Position numbers and translations under genes: made by a program | In this document: positions 42,801 to 53,662 of the stretch, piece by piece | Numbering within the stretch: the first letter of the stretch is position 1 | How the letters are laid out: each line of letters opens with the position of its first letter | The notes under the pieces: generated by a model | Told to the model about the DNA's origin: nothing | What the model saw: only the letters and a program-made list of their open reading frames with translations | Databases searched by the model: none | From: Alteriqipengyuania flavescens | GTDB taxonomy: Bacteria; Pseudomonadota; Alphaproteobacteria; Sphingomonadales; Sphingomonadaceae | Assembly: GCF_030406725.1 (NCBI RefSeq) | Contig: NZ_CP129107.1 | Coordinates: 434,001 to 498,000 of the forward strand | DNA length: 64,000 bases | Direction of reading: 5' to 3'

Positions 42801-43562
42801 GCCCTGCTGGGTGACGATACTGTGACCAGCGAAGCGCTTGACGGTCGTGTCGTGACCTTTACCGCTGACGAACTCGGCTTCGGTGAAGCGATCCGTGAAT
42901 ACGACGCGGTCGAACTGACGTTCGAACGCCCGTGGGATGGCAAGTGGAGCCTTACCGGTTCCTACACCTGGTCGCGCAGCTACGGTAACTCGGAAGGCTA
43001 CGTGCAGTCGGACTTCGGTCAGGACGATGCCGGCATTACGCAGGACTTCGACCAGCCGGGCTTCGTCGACTTCGCAACCGGCCGTCTGCCGAACGATCGT
43101 ACGCACCGCTTCAAGCTGTTCGGGGCCTATGCGCCGACGGAACAGTTCGTCGTTGGTACGAACATCTCGGTCGACTCGCCCCGTCCGCTCAGCTGCTTCG
43201 GCTGGCACCCGACGGACGTGTTTGCCGGCGGTTACGGCGCTGCGTCGCACTACTGCTCGTTCCAGCCTGCTCCCCGCGGTGAAGGCAGCGAAACCGACTG
43301 GCTCTACAACGTAGACATGTCGTTCCGCTACAACGTCGATGCGGGCCAGGATCGTCAGATCAGCTTCACGGCCGACGTGTTCAACATCTTCAACTTCCAG
43401 AACGCTACCTCGCGTAACGAATTTGGGGACCAAGACGCGATCTATCGTGGCGACAACACCGACGATCTGCCGGACGCCATCGTCGTCAACCCGAACTACG
43501 ACATCGTGACGGGCTACCAGGCTCCGCGCAGTGTCCGCTTCGGCATCGACATCCTGTTCTAA
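39849..43562 (+). CDS. TonB-dependent outer-membrane receptor, Oar-like, with internal duplication
   Basis: A 1,237-residue outer-membrane transporter driven by TonB. The signal peptide (1 to 40, ending APAAAQ) is followed by a carboxypeptidase-regulatory-like domain (about 45 to 125, SGAIAGTVTDETGAPVAGATVVA), the plug (about 150 to 260, with SSVAENAYYVNGLNTTNF and EFGRATGGIVNAVTKSG) and a long barrel ending in RSVRFGIDILF with the terminal Phe. Residues 385 to 551 are repeated exactly as 552 to 718; without the copy the protein would be about 1,070 residues, normal for the family. Codon choice is strongly biased to GGT, CGT and similar codons, as expected for an abundant protein. The ligand is unknown. 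Confidence 0.93.
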   Translation: MQNTTFRKGLLASSSALKALALVGAGVAASTGAIAPAAAQDYTSGAIAGTVTDETGAPVAGATVVATSNATGQTRTATTGSNGTFRLNALPTGSYDIVVTGGGFQDFTATGVNVLASQAVGVDISVSSANVITVIGTTIVRDFEGTTQGLNVDVEELTKRVPLPRDLTSVVLLAPGTTQGDSAFGNLASIGGSSVAENAYYVNGLNTTNFDNYLGSARVPFDFYRSVEAKTGGYPAEFGRATGGIVNAVTKSGSNDFFGGIHLDWAPKFGRTDGEELITCEYNQGELQALIDDVENNLSPRGTIINPASTCEDLTNRDADEAMSYSAVVEAGGPIIEDRLFVYGLLEFRETESNTVSRASGLSTRNTQDDPFWGVKVDAYPIDSQHFEFTIFDTRRQTVQSTAPYTEGSGDEGFNIGDYQTTGVFNFGGISYVGKYTGTFTDWLTVSAAYGVMEDRFDNAPVGSAATLPYVVNASGVTVNGTPNGGLLNDQRASSISTPYETKREFYRADVDLFFDLLGSHHIRAGFDTEINTLTRGTVRTGGDYLLGNGLQHFEFTIFDTRRQTVQSTAPYTEGSGDEGFNIGDYQTTGVFNFGGISYVGKYTGTFTDWLTVSAAYGVMEDRFDNAPVGSAATLPYVVNASGVTVNGTPNGGLLNDQRASSISTPYETKREFYRADVDLFFDLLGSHHIRAGFDTEINTLTRGTVRTGGDYLLGNGLISQAAYDAGAGGAGIAYVLRPGGIVELNYFNSGGEFESINRAFYIQDEWNVTDRLTLNLGLRRDDFLVKKADGTDFFDLDENYAPRVGFSYDVGDNGRFYGFFGQYFLPVASNTAFRGAGAEFFYRERFEYTGFNSDGVPLFGRADQVTDNGQYQNACPSPLTPFSSGSNCLTTGDGSVPPSVAFVGQNLKATKQSEYIVGYDHDFGGFTVGLAYIHRNLDRTAEDAAIDLAVINYCNENGITGCETVWTGYHQYVTYNVGGPLTVALLGDDTVTSEALDGRVVTFTADELGFGEAIREYDAVELTFERPWDGKWSLTGSYTWSRSYGNSEGYVQSDFGQDDAGITQDFDQPGFVDFATGRLPNDRTHRFKLFGAYAPTEQFVVGTNISVDSPRPLSCFGWHPTDVFAGGYGAASHYCSFQPAPRGEGSETDWLYNVDMSFRYNVDAGQDRQISFTADVFNIFNFQNATSRNEFGDQDAIYRGDNTDDLPDAIVVNPNYDIVTGYQAPRSVRFGIDILF
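41001..42002 (+). repeat. perfect 501-bp tandem duplication inside the TonB receptor gene
   Basis: Bases 41,001–41,501 are repeated without a single difference at 41,502–42,002. The unit is 501 bases, 167 codons, so the frame is kept. Copies run from QHFEFTIFDTRR to YLLGNGL in the protein. The junction joins GGCCTG directly to CAGCAC. An exact copy this long is either very recent or an assembly error. Confidence 0.95.
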
Positions 43563-43594
43563 TCGCAAGATCGGAACACGAACCGAAAACAGGG

Positions 43595-43626
43595 AGGGGC
43601 GGTCTTCGGACCGCCCCTTTCTTTTT
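43595..43626 (+). terminator. strong intrinsic terminator after the TonB receptor
   Basis: A 10-base perfect stem closed by a TTCG tetraloop (43,605–43,608), followed by TTTCTTTTT. It lies 32 bases after the receptor stop and fits an abundant, single-gene transcript. Confidence 0.9.
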
Positions 43627-43674
43627 GCGTAATCGATATGTGAAAGCAGGCGGCGGCGCCGCGCCGTAAATGCC

Positions 43675-45138
43675 TTACCCGGCGTAGGCTGCGCGGAATT
43701 CGTCGAGCAGGGGGCCGTAAGCCTCCGCCTGCCCCACACGGTCGGTCCGCATCGGTTCGCGCACCTGCATCGCGCTCGCCGTACGCACCACCCGCTCCTG
43801 CCGGTGGAATTGCGCCATCGCCGGGTCGTATGAAACGCCGGCATGCTCCGCGATCTTCGGAATCCAGGCGTCGGGCGCGCTAACCAGTTCCTCGTAGGGC
43901 ACCGTCATGATCCGCCCTGGGAACAGCTTCACCCAGTGGGCGAACAACCGGTCCTCCAGCGCGAAGACGCGGCCGATATCGGCCAGCGACCAGCTCCACG
44001 GCACACCGGCGGTGAAATAGGTGCGGAAGCACGACAGCGCCGTATCTTCCGGGCTCCGCCGCATCCACAGCACCCGCGCATCGGGCAGCGTGTGCAGCAG
44101 CAGCCCCATGCGCAGCGATTGCTGCAGTGTCTTGTCGACGATGCGCCCTTCCGGCCCGAAGCGTTCCGCCAGCAGCCCTTCGTATGTCCGCGCCAGCGTG
44201 CCCCACGGATCGGGATGATCGCCCATCGCCGCTTCGAACTCCTGCGCGCCGATCATGGTCTCGCCCGCCACCGGGATCAGCGCGGGGCGCAGCAGGTTGA
44301 TCTCGCCCCCGTCGGCGACCTCCGGGTGGGCGGTCAGGATCGTCTCGGTCAGCGTGCTGCCCGAACGCGGCAGGCCGTTGACGAATATCGCGCGGCTGCC
44401 CGAATGGCCAGAGGGACGCAGCCTCGCCATCCGCTCGGGCGTGAAGTCGGTCAGCGCCTGCGTCGCCTGCCGCTCCATCGCCTCGTAATCGAATGTCTCG
44501 GTGCCCCGGCGCAGGGCCGCGCCTTCGGAATAGGCTTCGAAGGCAGCACTGAAATCGCGGCAGTCGTGATAGGCCTTGCCCAGTGTATAGAGCAGCCGGC
44601 TGCGCAGCATCGGATCGGTGAGGCCCGGCGTGCTGCGCAGCTTTTCGAGCGAAGCGATGTCCGGGTCTCCCGGCGCGAATGTCCTGGTCATCGCCAGCGC
44701 CGACCAGCTTTCGATCATCGCCGGCTTCTGCGCCAGCGCGGCGCGGAAATACGCCGCGCCTTCCTCCGCTTTGCCCTCGCCCACAGCCTGCGTGCCGAGA
44801 AAGTGCTGCACCTGCGGGATCTGCCGGTGCTGTTCCGCCAGCCGGGCGACCTGCTCGCGCGCCTCGCGGCTGCGCCCGGTCTCGACCAGCTCGCCCCAGC
44901 CATAGAGCAGGCGGCTGAGCGTGGGCGGCGGCGTGGCGGCGAAACGGCGCGCAGCCTCGCGCTGGATTTCGACCGCGCCGATCTGCTTCGCGAGCCGTCC
45001 GATACTCTGCCACCGCTCGCCATGTGGCGGCCCGTCGCGCACCTCTTCGCGCAGGAGCGCGACCGCCGCATCGCGGTCGAGGCGCTTCAGCGCCTCCACG
45101 GCGGCGAGCACGCGGTTGGCAGGAGGTGGCGACGTCAC
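43675..45138 (-). CDS. TPR-containing sulfotransferase
   Basis: A 487-residue protein. The N-terminal half (about residues 10 to 235) is made of helical repeats that resemble TPRs. The C-terminal half is a sulfotransferase domain with the 5'-phosphosulfate loop IFVNGLPRSGSTLTETIL (251 to 268), using PAPS as donor, and a later 3'-phosphate-binding region near MRRSPEDTALSCFRTYF. This architecture resembles the tyrosylprotein-sulfotransferase-like Sulfotransfer_3 proteins common in sphingomonads. The acceptor is unknown. It lies 59 bases after clpB on the same strand. Confidence 0.86.
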   Translation of the reverse strand: MTSPPPANRVLAAVEALKRLDRDAAVALLREEVRDGPPHGERWQSIGRLAKQIGAVEIQREAARRFAATPPPTLSRLLYGWGELVETGRSREAREQVARLAEQHRQIPQVQHFLGTQAVGEGKAEEGAAYFRAALAQKPAMIESWSALAMTRTFAPGDPDIASLEKLRSTPGLTDPMLRSRLLYTLGKAYHDCRDFSAAFEAYSEGAALRRGTETFDYEAMERQATQALTDFTPERMARLRPSGHSGSRAIFVNGLPRSGSTLTETILTAHPEVADGGEINLLRPALIPVAGETMIGAQEFEAAMGDHPDPWGTLARTYEGLLAERFGPEGRIVDKTLQQSLRMGLLLHTLPDARVLWMRRSPEDTALSCFRTYFTAGVPWSWSLADIGRVFALEDRLFAHWVKLFPGRIMTVPYEELVSAPDAWIPKIAEHAGVSYDPAMAQFHRQERVVRTASAMQVREPMRTDRVGQAEAYGPLLDEFRAAYAG

Positions 45139-45197
45139 GCCCCTGCCCTAGCGCGCCCCATCCGCCGGCTCAATCGCCGCGCACCGCAACCGCCCTC

Positions 45198-47783
<2,586 letters not shown>

Positions 47784-47814
47784 CGAAAATCCCTCGTTAA
47801 ATGTCCCGACGGAG

Positions 47815-47877
47815 ATAATGTTGCAAAATTGCAACACAAGTGCCGGACGCGCGCATTTTTACGCTGTGTTGCAAAAC
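47815..47877 (-). promoter_or_regulatory. candidate heat-shock promoter and palindrome of clpB
   Basis: On the minus strand CTTGTG (47,835–47,840) and CATTAT (47,815–47,820) are 14 bases apart, a spacing and sequence acceptable for RpoH-type promoters. The spacer is largely one perfect palindrome, TGTTGCAAAATTGCAACA (47,819–47,836). Its first ten bases recur at 47,867–47,876. The sequence is seen; promoter and operator roles are inferred. Confidence 0.45.
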
Positions 47878-47923
47878 TAACTCACCTCGCGCCGAAAGCA
47901 AGCCCGTTCGGGCCCCCACGGCC

Positions 47924-48291
47924 GTGCCAGACCCGACCAACCCGCTGAGCGAATTCGAAGCGGTCAAGGTCACAAGCTTCACCTTCGGCGGGCGCTACGG
48001 CTTCGGCGCGAACGAGGAAGACCAGGCCCGCTGCGAATTCGTGGTGTCGGCGGAATTCAGCCGCTTCATCGCGGGCGACGACGGTTCGCGTGGGAAGCGC
48101 AGGGCCAGTTCGTAGCCGGCCTGTCGTGGTTCCCGGTCAGCAACATAAACCCGTTCGGCGAATTCATCCGCGCCGACGGCTTCGTCCCGCTCAATTTCCT
48201 CATCGGTGGCAACCTGCCGGGCGGCGCCACCTGGTCGCGCCAGGATGCGCTGACCAATGTGCTGCTGTTCGGCATGGAAGGCTCTTTCTAG
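47924..48291 (+). pseudogene. small unknown gene broken by a one-base frameshift
   Basis: From GTG 47,924 one frame reads a protein-like sequence (NPLSEFEAVKVTSFTFGGRYG … EFVVSAEFSRFIAGDDGS) to about 48,088 and then runs into a stop. The next frame continues equally protein-like (WEAQGQFVAGLSWFPVSN … ADGFVPLNFLIGG … ALTNVLLFGMEGSF) to TAG at 48,289. Adding one base in the GGTTCGCGTGG stretch would join them into one product of about 122 residues. Neither half is recognised. It may be a pseudogene or a sequencing error in a real gene. It lies between divergent clpB and the acylase gene. Confidence 0.55.
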
Positions 48292-48351
48292 GGTCGACCT
48301 CCCCCGCGCTGCGGCTTGGCATCGCTGCCCCCTGCATCTAGGCAGCGGGGC

Positions 48352-50574
48352 ATGAGCACCCCGCCCCGCACGCTTGCCACGATTGCCGATCCACTTGCAG
48401 AGGGGAGGCGAACTAATAAGCTGCGCGCTTGGATCGGCTGGGGCGCGCTCGCGCTGCTGGCGCTGACGCTGCTGGTGCTGCTGGTGTGGGAAGGGATCGC
48501 TGCAGAGGCGAGCCCGCCGCCGCCGGAGCGCGATTACCGGGCGGAGATCATCCGCGACCAGTTCGGCGTCCCGCATATCTACGGTAAGACCGATGCCGAT
48601 GTCGCCTACGGCCTTGCCCGCGCTCATGCAGAGGACGATTTCTTCACCCTGCAGGACGTGGTGGCGATGACCCGCGGCCGTTACGGCGCGATTGCCGGCA
48701 CGGAAGGCGCGCAGCTCGATTTCGCGCTCGCCCTGCTCGATGCGCGCGGCACGGCACAGCGCGACTATCCGCAGCTGCCCGCCGACACCCGCGCCGTGCT
48801 GGAAGCCTATGCCAGCGGCCTCAACGATCATGCCGCCGCCCATCCGGGGGAGCTGAAGCTGGCCAACCTGTTCCCGGTGAACGGCAAGGATATCGCCGCC
48901 GGCTTCGCGCTGCGCCAGCCGCTGTTCTTCGGCCTGTTCAACACCGTGGGACCGCTGGTGGCGGACGAGCCCCTCAACCGCGAATTCGGACCCCGTATCA
49001 TCCTGGATGCCGAAAGCGCCCCGCCCGCACCGCTGCCGCAGGGCGAGGATGCGGCCAACGTCGGCTCCAACGCCTTTGCCATCGCGCCGCAGAAATCGGG
49101 CGATGGGGTCACCCGCCTCGTGTCCAATTCGCACCAGCCGTGGCGCGGCGGCGTGGCGTGGTACGAGGCGGTGGTCGAAAGCGAGGAAGGCCTGCACTTC
49201 GCCGGCGCGACTTTCCCCGGCAGCCCCTTCATCTTCCTCGGTCATAACGAGAAGCTGGGTTGGACCAACACGGTCAACCGCCCCGACATGACCGATGTCT
49301 ACAAGCTGGTGGTGAACGAGGACGAGACCGAATACCGGCTCGACGGCAAGTGGCTGCCGCTGGAGCGGGAGGATGTGACGCTGGCGGCGAAAATCGGCCC
49401 GCTGACGGTGCCCGCCAGCCGGACCATCTATCGCAGCATGCACGGCCCCGTGATCCGGCAGGACGACGGCGATTTCTACGCCATCCGTTATGGCGGGATG
49501 TATTCGATCGCGATGCTCGATGCCTATTACCGCCTGCCCAAGGCGCAAAGCTTCGAGGAATGGCGCGGCATCCTGGCGACCCACGCAATCCCTTCCACCA
49601 ACTTCATCTATGCCGACGAGGCCGGCAACATCGCCTATATCTACAACGCATCCATCCCCGACCGGCCCGAAGGTTACGACTGGCGCGGGATCCTGCCGGG
49701 CGACGAGAGCGCGGCGATCTGGAACGCCCTGGTCGATTACGATGCGCTGCCGCAGTACAAAAACCCCGGCTCCGGCTATCTCTACAACGCCAACAACCAG
49801 CCGTTTTTCGCCGCCGGGTCCAGCGACCAGTCCCCCGACAGCGTGGCGCCCGAAATGGGCGTGGAGCTGACGATGACCAACCGCGCCTTTCGCGCCGACA
49901 AGCTGATGCGCGAGGCCGACACGATCGACCGCGAGACGCTGGAGCGGATCAAGTACGACACGGGCTACGAACGCAAGGATTACGTCGCGGACCTGTTCGA
50001 TGCGATCGCCGGGCTCGACGTGTCGGACGACCCGCAGCTGCTCGAAGCCCAGTCGCTGCTCGCCGGGTGGGATTTCAAGGCGGACGGGATAGGCACGGGC
50101 GACGCGCTCGCGCTGCTGATGATCCGCGAGGCGATGGGCAATCGCTACAACAACGAGGCCGCACCCGACACGCGCGAACAGCTGGAAGCCGCCGTGGACC
50201 ACCTGATGACCCATTTCGGCCATCTCGACGTGCCGCAGGGCGAGCTTTTGCGGCTGCGCCAGGGCGATACCGACCTGCCGCTTGACGGCGGCAGCGACAC
50301 GCTGCGCGCCTCCACCCTTTGGGACGTGGAAGACGACGGCAGGCTGGCCGTGCGCCATGGCGACAGCTTCCTGATGTTCGTGGAGTGGGCGCCGGGCAAA
50401 CCCGTGTCGTCCGAATCGATCCAGCCCTACGGCCAGGCCATCACCCGGCCCGATTCCATGCATTTCGCCGATCAGGCTGCGCTGTTCGTCATGCACCGGC
50501 TGAAGCCCGTGCATTTCTGGCGTAGCGATGCGCGCGCGAACTCGCGGGTTCGCTACACCGTCAGCAGCCGCTGA
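48352..50574 (+). CDS. penicillin acylase-family amidase (acyl-homoserine-lactone acylase-like)
   Basis: A 740-residue Ntn hydrolase. One membrane helix (about 29 to 47) precedes the alpha chain; the precursor should self-cleave at Gly238–Ser239 (VGSNAFAIAP), making Ser239 the N-terminal nucleophile of the beta chain. Later conserved parts are SNSHQPW, FPGSPFIFLGHNEKLGWTNTVN (start of the beta core) and STNFIYADEAGNIAYIYNASIP with the catalytic Asn. Most relatives remove acyl chains from N-acyl-homoserine lactones or other amides. The N-terminal helix suggests it is membrane-tethered facing the periplasm. No luxI or luxR lies nearby. Substrate is unproven. Confidence 0.88.
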   Translation: MSTPPRTLATIADPLAEGRRTNKLRAWIGWGALALLALTLLVLLVWEGIAAEASPPPPERDYRAEIIRDQFGVPHIYGKTDADVAYGLARAHAEDDFFTLQDVVAMTRGRYGAIAGTEGAQLDFALALLDARGTAQRDYPQLPADTRAVLEAYASGLNDHAAAHPGELKLANLFPVNGKDIAAGFALRQPLFFGLFNTVGPLVADEPLNREFGPRIILDAESAPPAPLPQGEDAANVGSNAFAIAPQKSGDGVTRLVSNSHQPWRGGVAWYEAVVESEEGLHFAGATFPGSPFIFLGHNEKLGWTNTVNRPDMTDVYKLVVNEDETEYRLDGKWLPLEREDVTLAAKIGPLTVPASRTIYRSMHGPVIRQDDGDFYAIRYGGMYSIAMLDAYYRLPKAQSFEEWRGILATHAIPSTNFIYADEAGNIAYIYNASIPDRPEGYDWRGILPGDESAAIWNALVDYDALPQYKNPGSGYLYNANNQPFFAAGSSDQSPDSVAPEMGVELTMTNRAFRADKLMREADTIDRETLERIKYDTGYERKDYVADLFDAIAGLDVSDDPQLLEAQSLLAGWDFKADGIGTGDALALLMIREAMGNRYNNEAAPDTREQLEAAVDHLMTHFGHLDVPQGELLRLRQGDTDLPLDGGSDTLRASTLWDVEDDGRLAVRHGDSFLMFVEWAPGKPVSSESIQPYGQAITRPDSMHFADQAALFVMHRLKPVHFWRSDARANSRVRYTVSSR

Positions 50575-50681
50575 TTTCCGTAAGGGATTTTGCCGCGCGG
50601 GGCGCAGCGACTATCCTGCGCGCCATAACGAACGAAGGCGAGTCGGGCCGGACGGTGCGGCTTGCCACGGGGGAGACATCG

Positions 50682-53621
50682 ATGACACGCCGTTTGAGCC
50701 ACCTTTTGCCTGCCGTATCCGCCATCGCGCTGCTGAGCGCCTGCACTACGATGGACAGCGCCGCCGACCTTGCCGCCGGGGCAGACGCTCTGAAAGCAGA
50801 GCTCGTTGCACCACCGAGCACGGTAGAAGCCTATAGCGAACAGGCCGCGCCGCTGTCGCAACTGGTCGATGCGATCGACATTCCCTACGAACAATTCACG
50901 CTCGACAACGGGCTGACCGTGGTGGTGCACGAGGACCGCAAGGCCCCGGTGGTCGCGCTGAGCGTCTGGTACGATGTCGGCTCCAAGCATGAACCCGCCG
51001 GCAAGACCGGCTTTGCCCACCTGTTCGAACACCTGATGTTCAACGGCAGCGAGAACGCGCCGGGCGACTTCTTCGAGCCGCTGCAACAGGTCGGCGCGAC
51101 CAATTTCAACGGCACCACCAACGCCGACCGCACCAACTATTACGAGACGGTGCCGACCGCCGCGCTCGACCGGGCGCTGATGCTGGAATCGGATCGCATG
51201 GGCTACCTGCTCGGCGCGGTGACGCAGGAGAAGCTCGATAACCAGATCGGCGTCGTGCAGAACGAAAAGCGGCGCGGCGACAACCGTCCCTATGGCCTGC
51301 TGCGCTACGAAGTGGTCGAGAACATCTTCCCGCGCGGCCACCCCTACCACCACTCCACCATCGGCTCGATGGACGACCTGTCGAATGCCACGCTGGACGA
51401 TGTGAAGCAGTGGTTCCGCGACCACTACGGCCCCAACAACGCGGTGCTCGTGCTGGCCGGCGACATCGACGCCGCCGAAGCGCGCCCAATGGTCGAGAAA
51501 TGGTTCGGCGCGATCGACCGCGGTCCGGAGGTCGTCCATCCGGACGTGCCGGTGCCGACCCTCGCCGCGAACACCGAAAAGGTGGTGAAGGACCAGATTT
51601 CCACCACCCGCATCTATCGCATGTGGCCGATCCCGGGTTCGGGCAGCGCCGACAACATGACGATCGAGCTCGCCGCCTATGCGCTGGGCGGGCTCGCCAG
51701 CAGCCGCCTCGACAACGCGCTGGTGCGCGATCAGCAGGTCGCCGTGAGCGTGTCGAGCTGGACCTGGAGCAACGAGGACGCAGGCGTCTTCATCGTGCAG
51801 GCCGACGTGAAGCCGGGCACCGACCGCGCCACGGTGGAAGCCGCATTGGATGCACAAGTCGCCAACTACATCGCCGGCGGGCCGACCGCGGGCGAGCTCG
51901 AGCGCAGCAAGGTCTCGATCGCATCGGGCACCATTTCCGGCCTCGAATCGACCGGTGGCAAGGCAGTGACGCTGGCCGGCGGCGCGCTCTACAAGGACAA
52001 CCCCGGCCAGTATGCGGTCGACCTGCAGCGCATGGTCGCCGCCACGCCCGAAAGCGTGACCGCCTTCCTGCAGCGCTGGCTGACCAAGCCGCGCTTCGCC
52101 CTCGTCTACGAACCGGGCGAGCGGACCGAAGGCGGCGAAAGCCGCGGCGGTGCGGCGATCCCCGAAGATATCGGCGGGCTCGACGCGGCCGCGCTCGATT
52201 ATTTCTGCGGTGCCGCCAGCTGTTCGGACGAACAATTGGCCGAACTGTCGTTCCAGGATCGTTCGCAGCTGCCGCCGGTCGGCCAGCTGACCGACCTCGA
52301 CTTCCCCGATATCGAACGCGCCACGCTGTCGAACGGCATGGAAGTCTATTTCGCCCGCCGCGACGCGGTGCCGACCGTGTCCGTCGAGGTTGCTTTCGAT
52401 GTAGGCTTCTCCGCCGATCCGCGCGATGCGCTCGGCACCCAGTCGCTGATGCTGGAGCTGATGGAGGAAGGCACCACCTCGCTCGATTCCGTCGCGCTGG
52501 CGACCGTGCAGGAAGTGCTCGGCGCCGATATCGGCAGCTCCGCCGACGGGGACTGGACCACGTTCGAACTGTCCGCCCTCGCCCCCAACCTCGCCCCTTC
52601 GCTGGCGCTGCTGGCGGACTACATCCGCAACCCCGCCTTTGCGGACAGCGACCTGGAGCGCGTGCGCGCCCAGCAGCTCAACCGGATCGAGTCGGAGCTG
52701 AAGAACCCGCAGGCGATGTGGCAGCGCGCCATGGCCGAGGTGTTGTTCGGGGAGCATCCCTATGCCGTACCGCCCAGCGGGACCGGCGATATCGACGTCG
52801 TGCGCGGGCTTTCGCGCGGCGACCTTGCCGCCTTCCACGGCAAGTGGCTGCGGCCCGACAACGCGAAGGTCTTCGTGGTCGGCGATACCACGCTGGCCGA
52901 GGTTACCGCGCAGCTGGAAGGGGCCTTCGGGTCGTGGGCCGCGCCCGCCACGCCGCTGCCGGCCAAGAACCTCGACGTCGCCGTGCCGGATGCGCGCCAG
53001 CGGATCGTCCTCATCGACCGGCCGAATTCGCCGCAATCGGTGCTGACCGCCGGCCGCGTGCTCGATGTGCGCGGCACGGACGACAACACCGCGCTGTTCG
53101 CCTCGAACGAGATCCTCGGCGGAAGCTTCCTCAGCCGGATCAACATGAACCTGCGGGAGACCAAGGGCTGGTCCTACGGCTCACGCTCCTTCGTCCAGTC
53201 GGCCGTCGACCGCCTCAGCTACGTGGTCGTCGCGGAAATCCAGGCCGACAAGACCGGTGCCTCGCTGCTGGAAATCGAGAAGGAACTGACCGGTTACTCC
53301 GGCGACAACGGCGTCACCGCTGCAGAGCTGGAGCGGACCGTCAACGGCAACGTGCGCGAATTGCCGGGCCAGTTCGAAACGTCCGACTCCGTCCTCAACG
53401 GGCTGGTCAACATCGTGAAATACGGCCGGCCGGACGATTACTACGAAACGCTGGCCGGCAAGTACGAGGCGCTGACCGCCGATACGCTGGGCGATCTCGC
53501 GCGCGAGAACTTCAGCTTCGGCGACCTCGTGTTCGTGATCGTCGGCGATGCTGACGTGGTGATGCCGCAGCTGGCCGATCTCGGCTACGACGTGGAACTT
53601 CGCAAGGCCTCTGCGGATTGA
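50682..53621 (+). CDS. M16-family zinc metallopeptidase lipoprotein
   Basis: A 979-residue protein made of two M16 modules. The signal peptide ends in lipobox LLSAC (Cys21), so it is a periplasmic lipoprotein. The first module has the inverted zinc motif HLFEH (113 to 117) with a downstream Glu in GVVQNEKRRGDN, the third metal ligand, so it is the active half. The second module (about 520 to 979, starting LPPVGQLTDLDFPDIERATL) lacks HxxEH and should be the inactive half, as in pitrilysin-type clamshells. GGGGGAG precedes the ATG. It follows the acylase gene by 107 bases on the same strand. Confidence 0.92.
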   Translation: MTRRLSHLLPAVSAIALLSACTTMDSAADLAAGADALKAELVAPPSTVEAYSEQAAPLSQLVDAIDIPYEQFTLDNGLTVVVHEDRKAPVVALSVWYDVGSKHEPAGKTGFAHLFEHLMFNGSENAPGDFFEPLQQVGATNFNGTTNADRTNYYETVPTAALDRALMLESDRMGYLLGAVTQEKLDNQIGVVQNEKRRGDNRPYGLLRYEVVENIFPRGHPYHHSTIGSMDDLSNATLDDVKQWFRDHYGPNNAVLVLAGDIDAAEARPMVEKWFGAIDRGPEVVHPDVPVPTLAANTEKVVKDQISTTRIYRMWPIPGSGSADNMTIELAAYALGGLASSRLDNALVRDQQVAVSVSSWTWSNEDAGVFIVQADVKPGTDRATVEAALDAQVANYIAGGPTAGELERSKVSIASGTISGLESTGGKAVTLAGGALYKDNPGQYAVDLQRMVAATPESVTAFLQRWLTKPRFALVYEPGERTEGGESRGGAAIPEDIGGLDAAALDYFCGAASCSDEQLAELSFQDRSQLPPVGQLTDLDFPDIERATLSNGMEVYFARRDAVPTVSVEVAFDVGFSADPRDALGTQSLMLELMEEGTTSLDSVALATVQEVLGADIGSSADGDWTTFELSALAPNLAPSLALLADYIRNPAFADSDLERVRAQQLNRIESELKNPQAMWQRAMAEVLFGEHPYAVPPSGTGDIDVVRGLSRGDLAAFHGKWLRPDNAKVFVVGDTTLAEVTAQLEGAFGSWAAPATPLPAKNLDVAVPDARQRIVLIDRPNSPQSVLTAGRVLDVRGTDDNTALFASNEILGGSFLSRINMNLRETKGWSYGSRSFVQSAVDRLSYVVVAEIQADKTGASLLEIEKELTGYSGDNGVTAAELERTVNGNVRELPGQFETSDSVLNGLVNIVKYGRPDDYYETLAGKYEALTADTLGDLARENFSFGDLVFVIVGDADVVMPQLADLGYDVELRKASAD

Positions 53622-53662
53622 TAAGAAGACCCCTACCCAAGAACGATAACAGGAGAATTCGA

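Noticed and set aside
39840-43844. A 1,334-codon open frame on the minus strand across the TonB receptor
   Set aside because: It is aligned codon for codon with the receptor gene, includes both copies of the duplication in reverse and has no domain; it stays open because the sense gene avoids TTA, CTA and TCA codons.
47995-50514. An 839-codon minus-strand open frame over the acylase
   Set aside because: Antisense to a gene with clear Ntn-hydrolase motifs; no domain of its own.
50553-53036. An 827-codon minus-strand open frame over the M16 peptidase
   Set aside because: Antisense to a gene with HxxEH and lipobox; His/Arg/Gly-rich translation typical of shadow frames.
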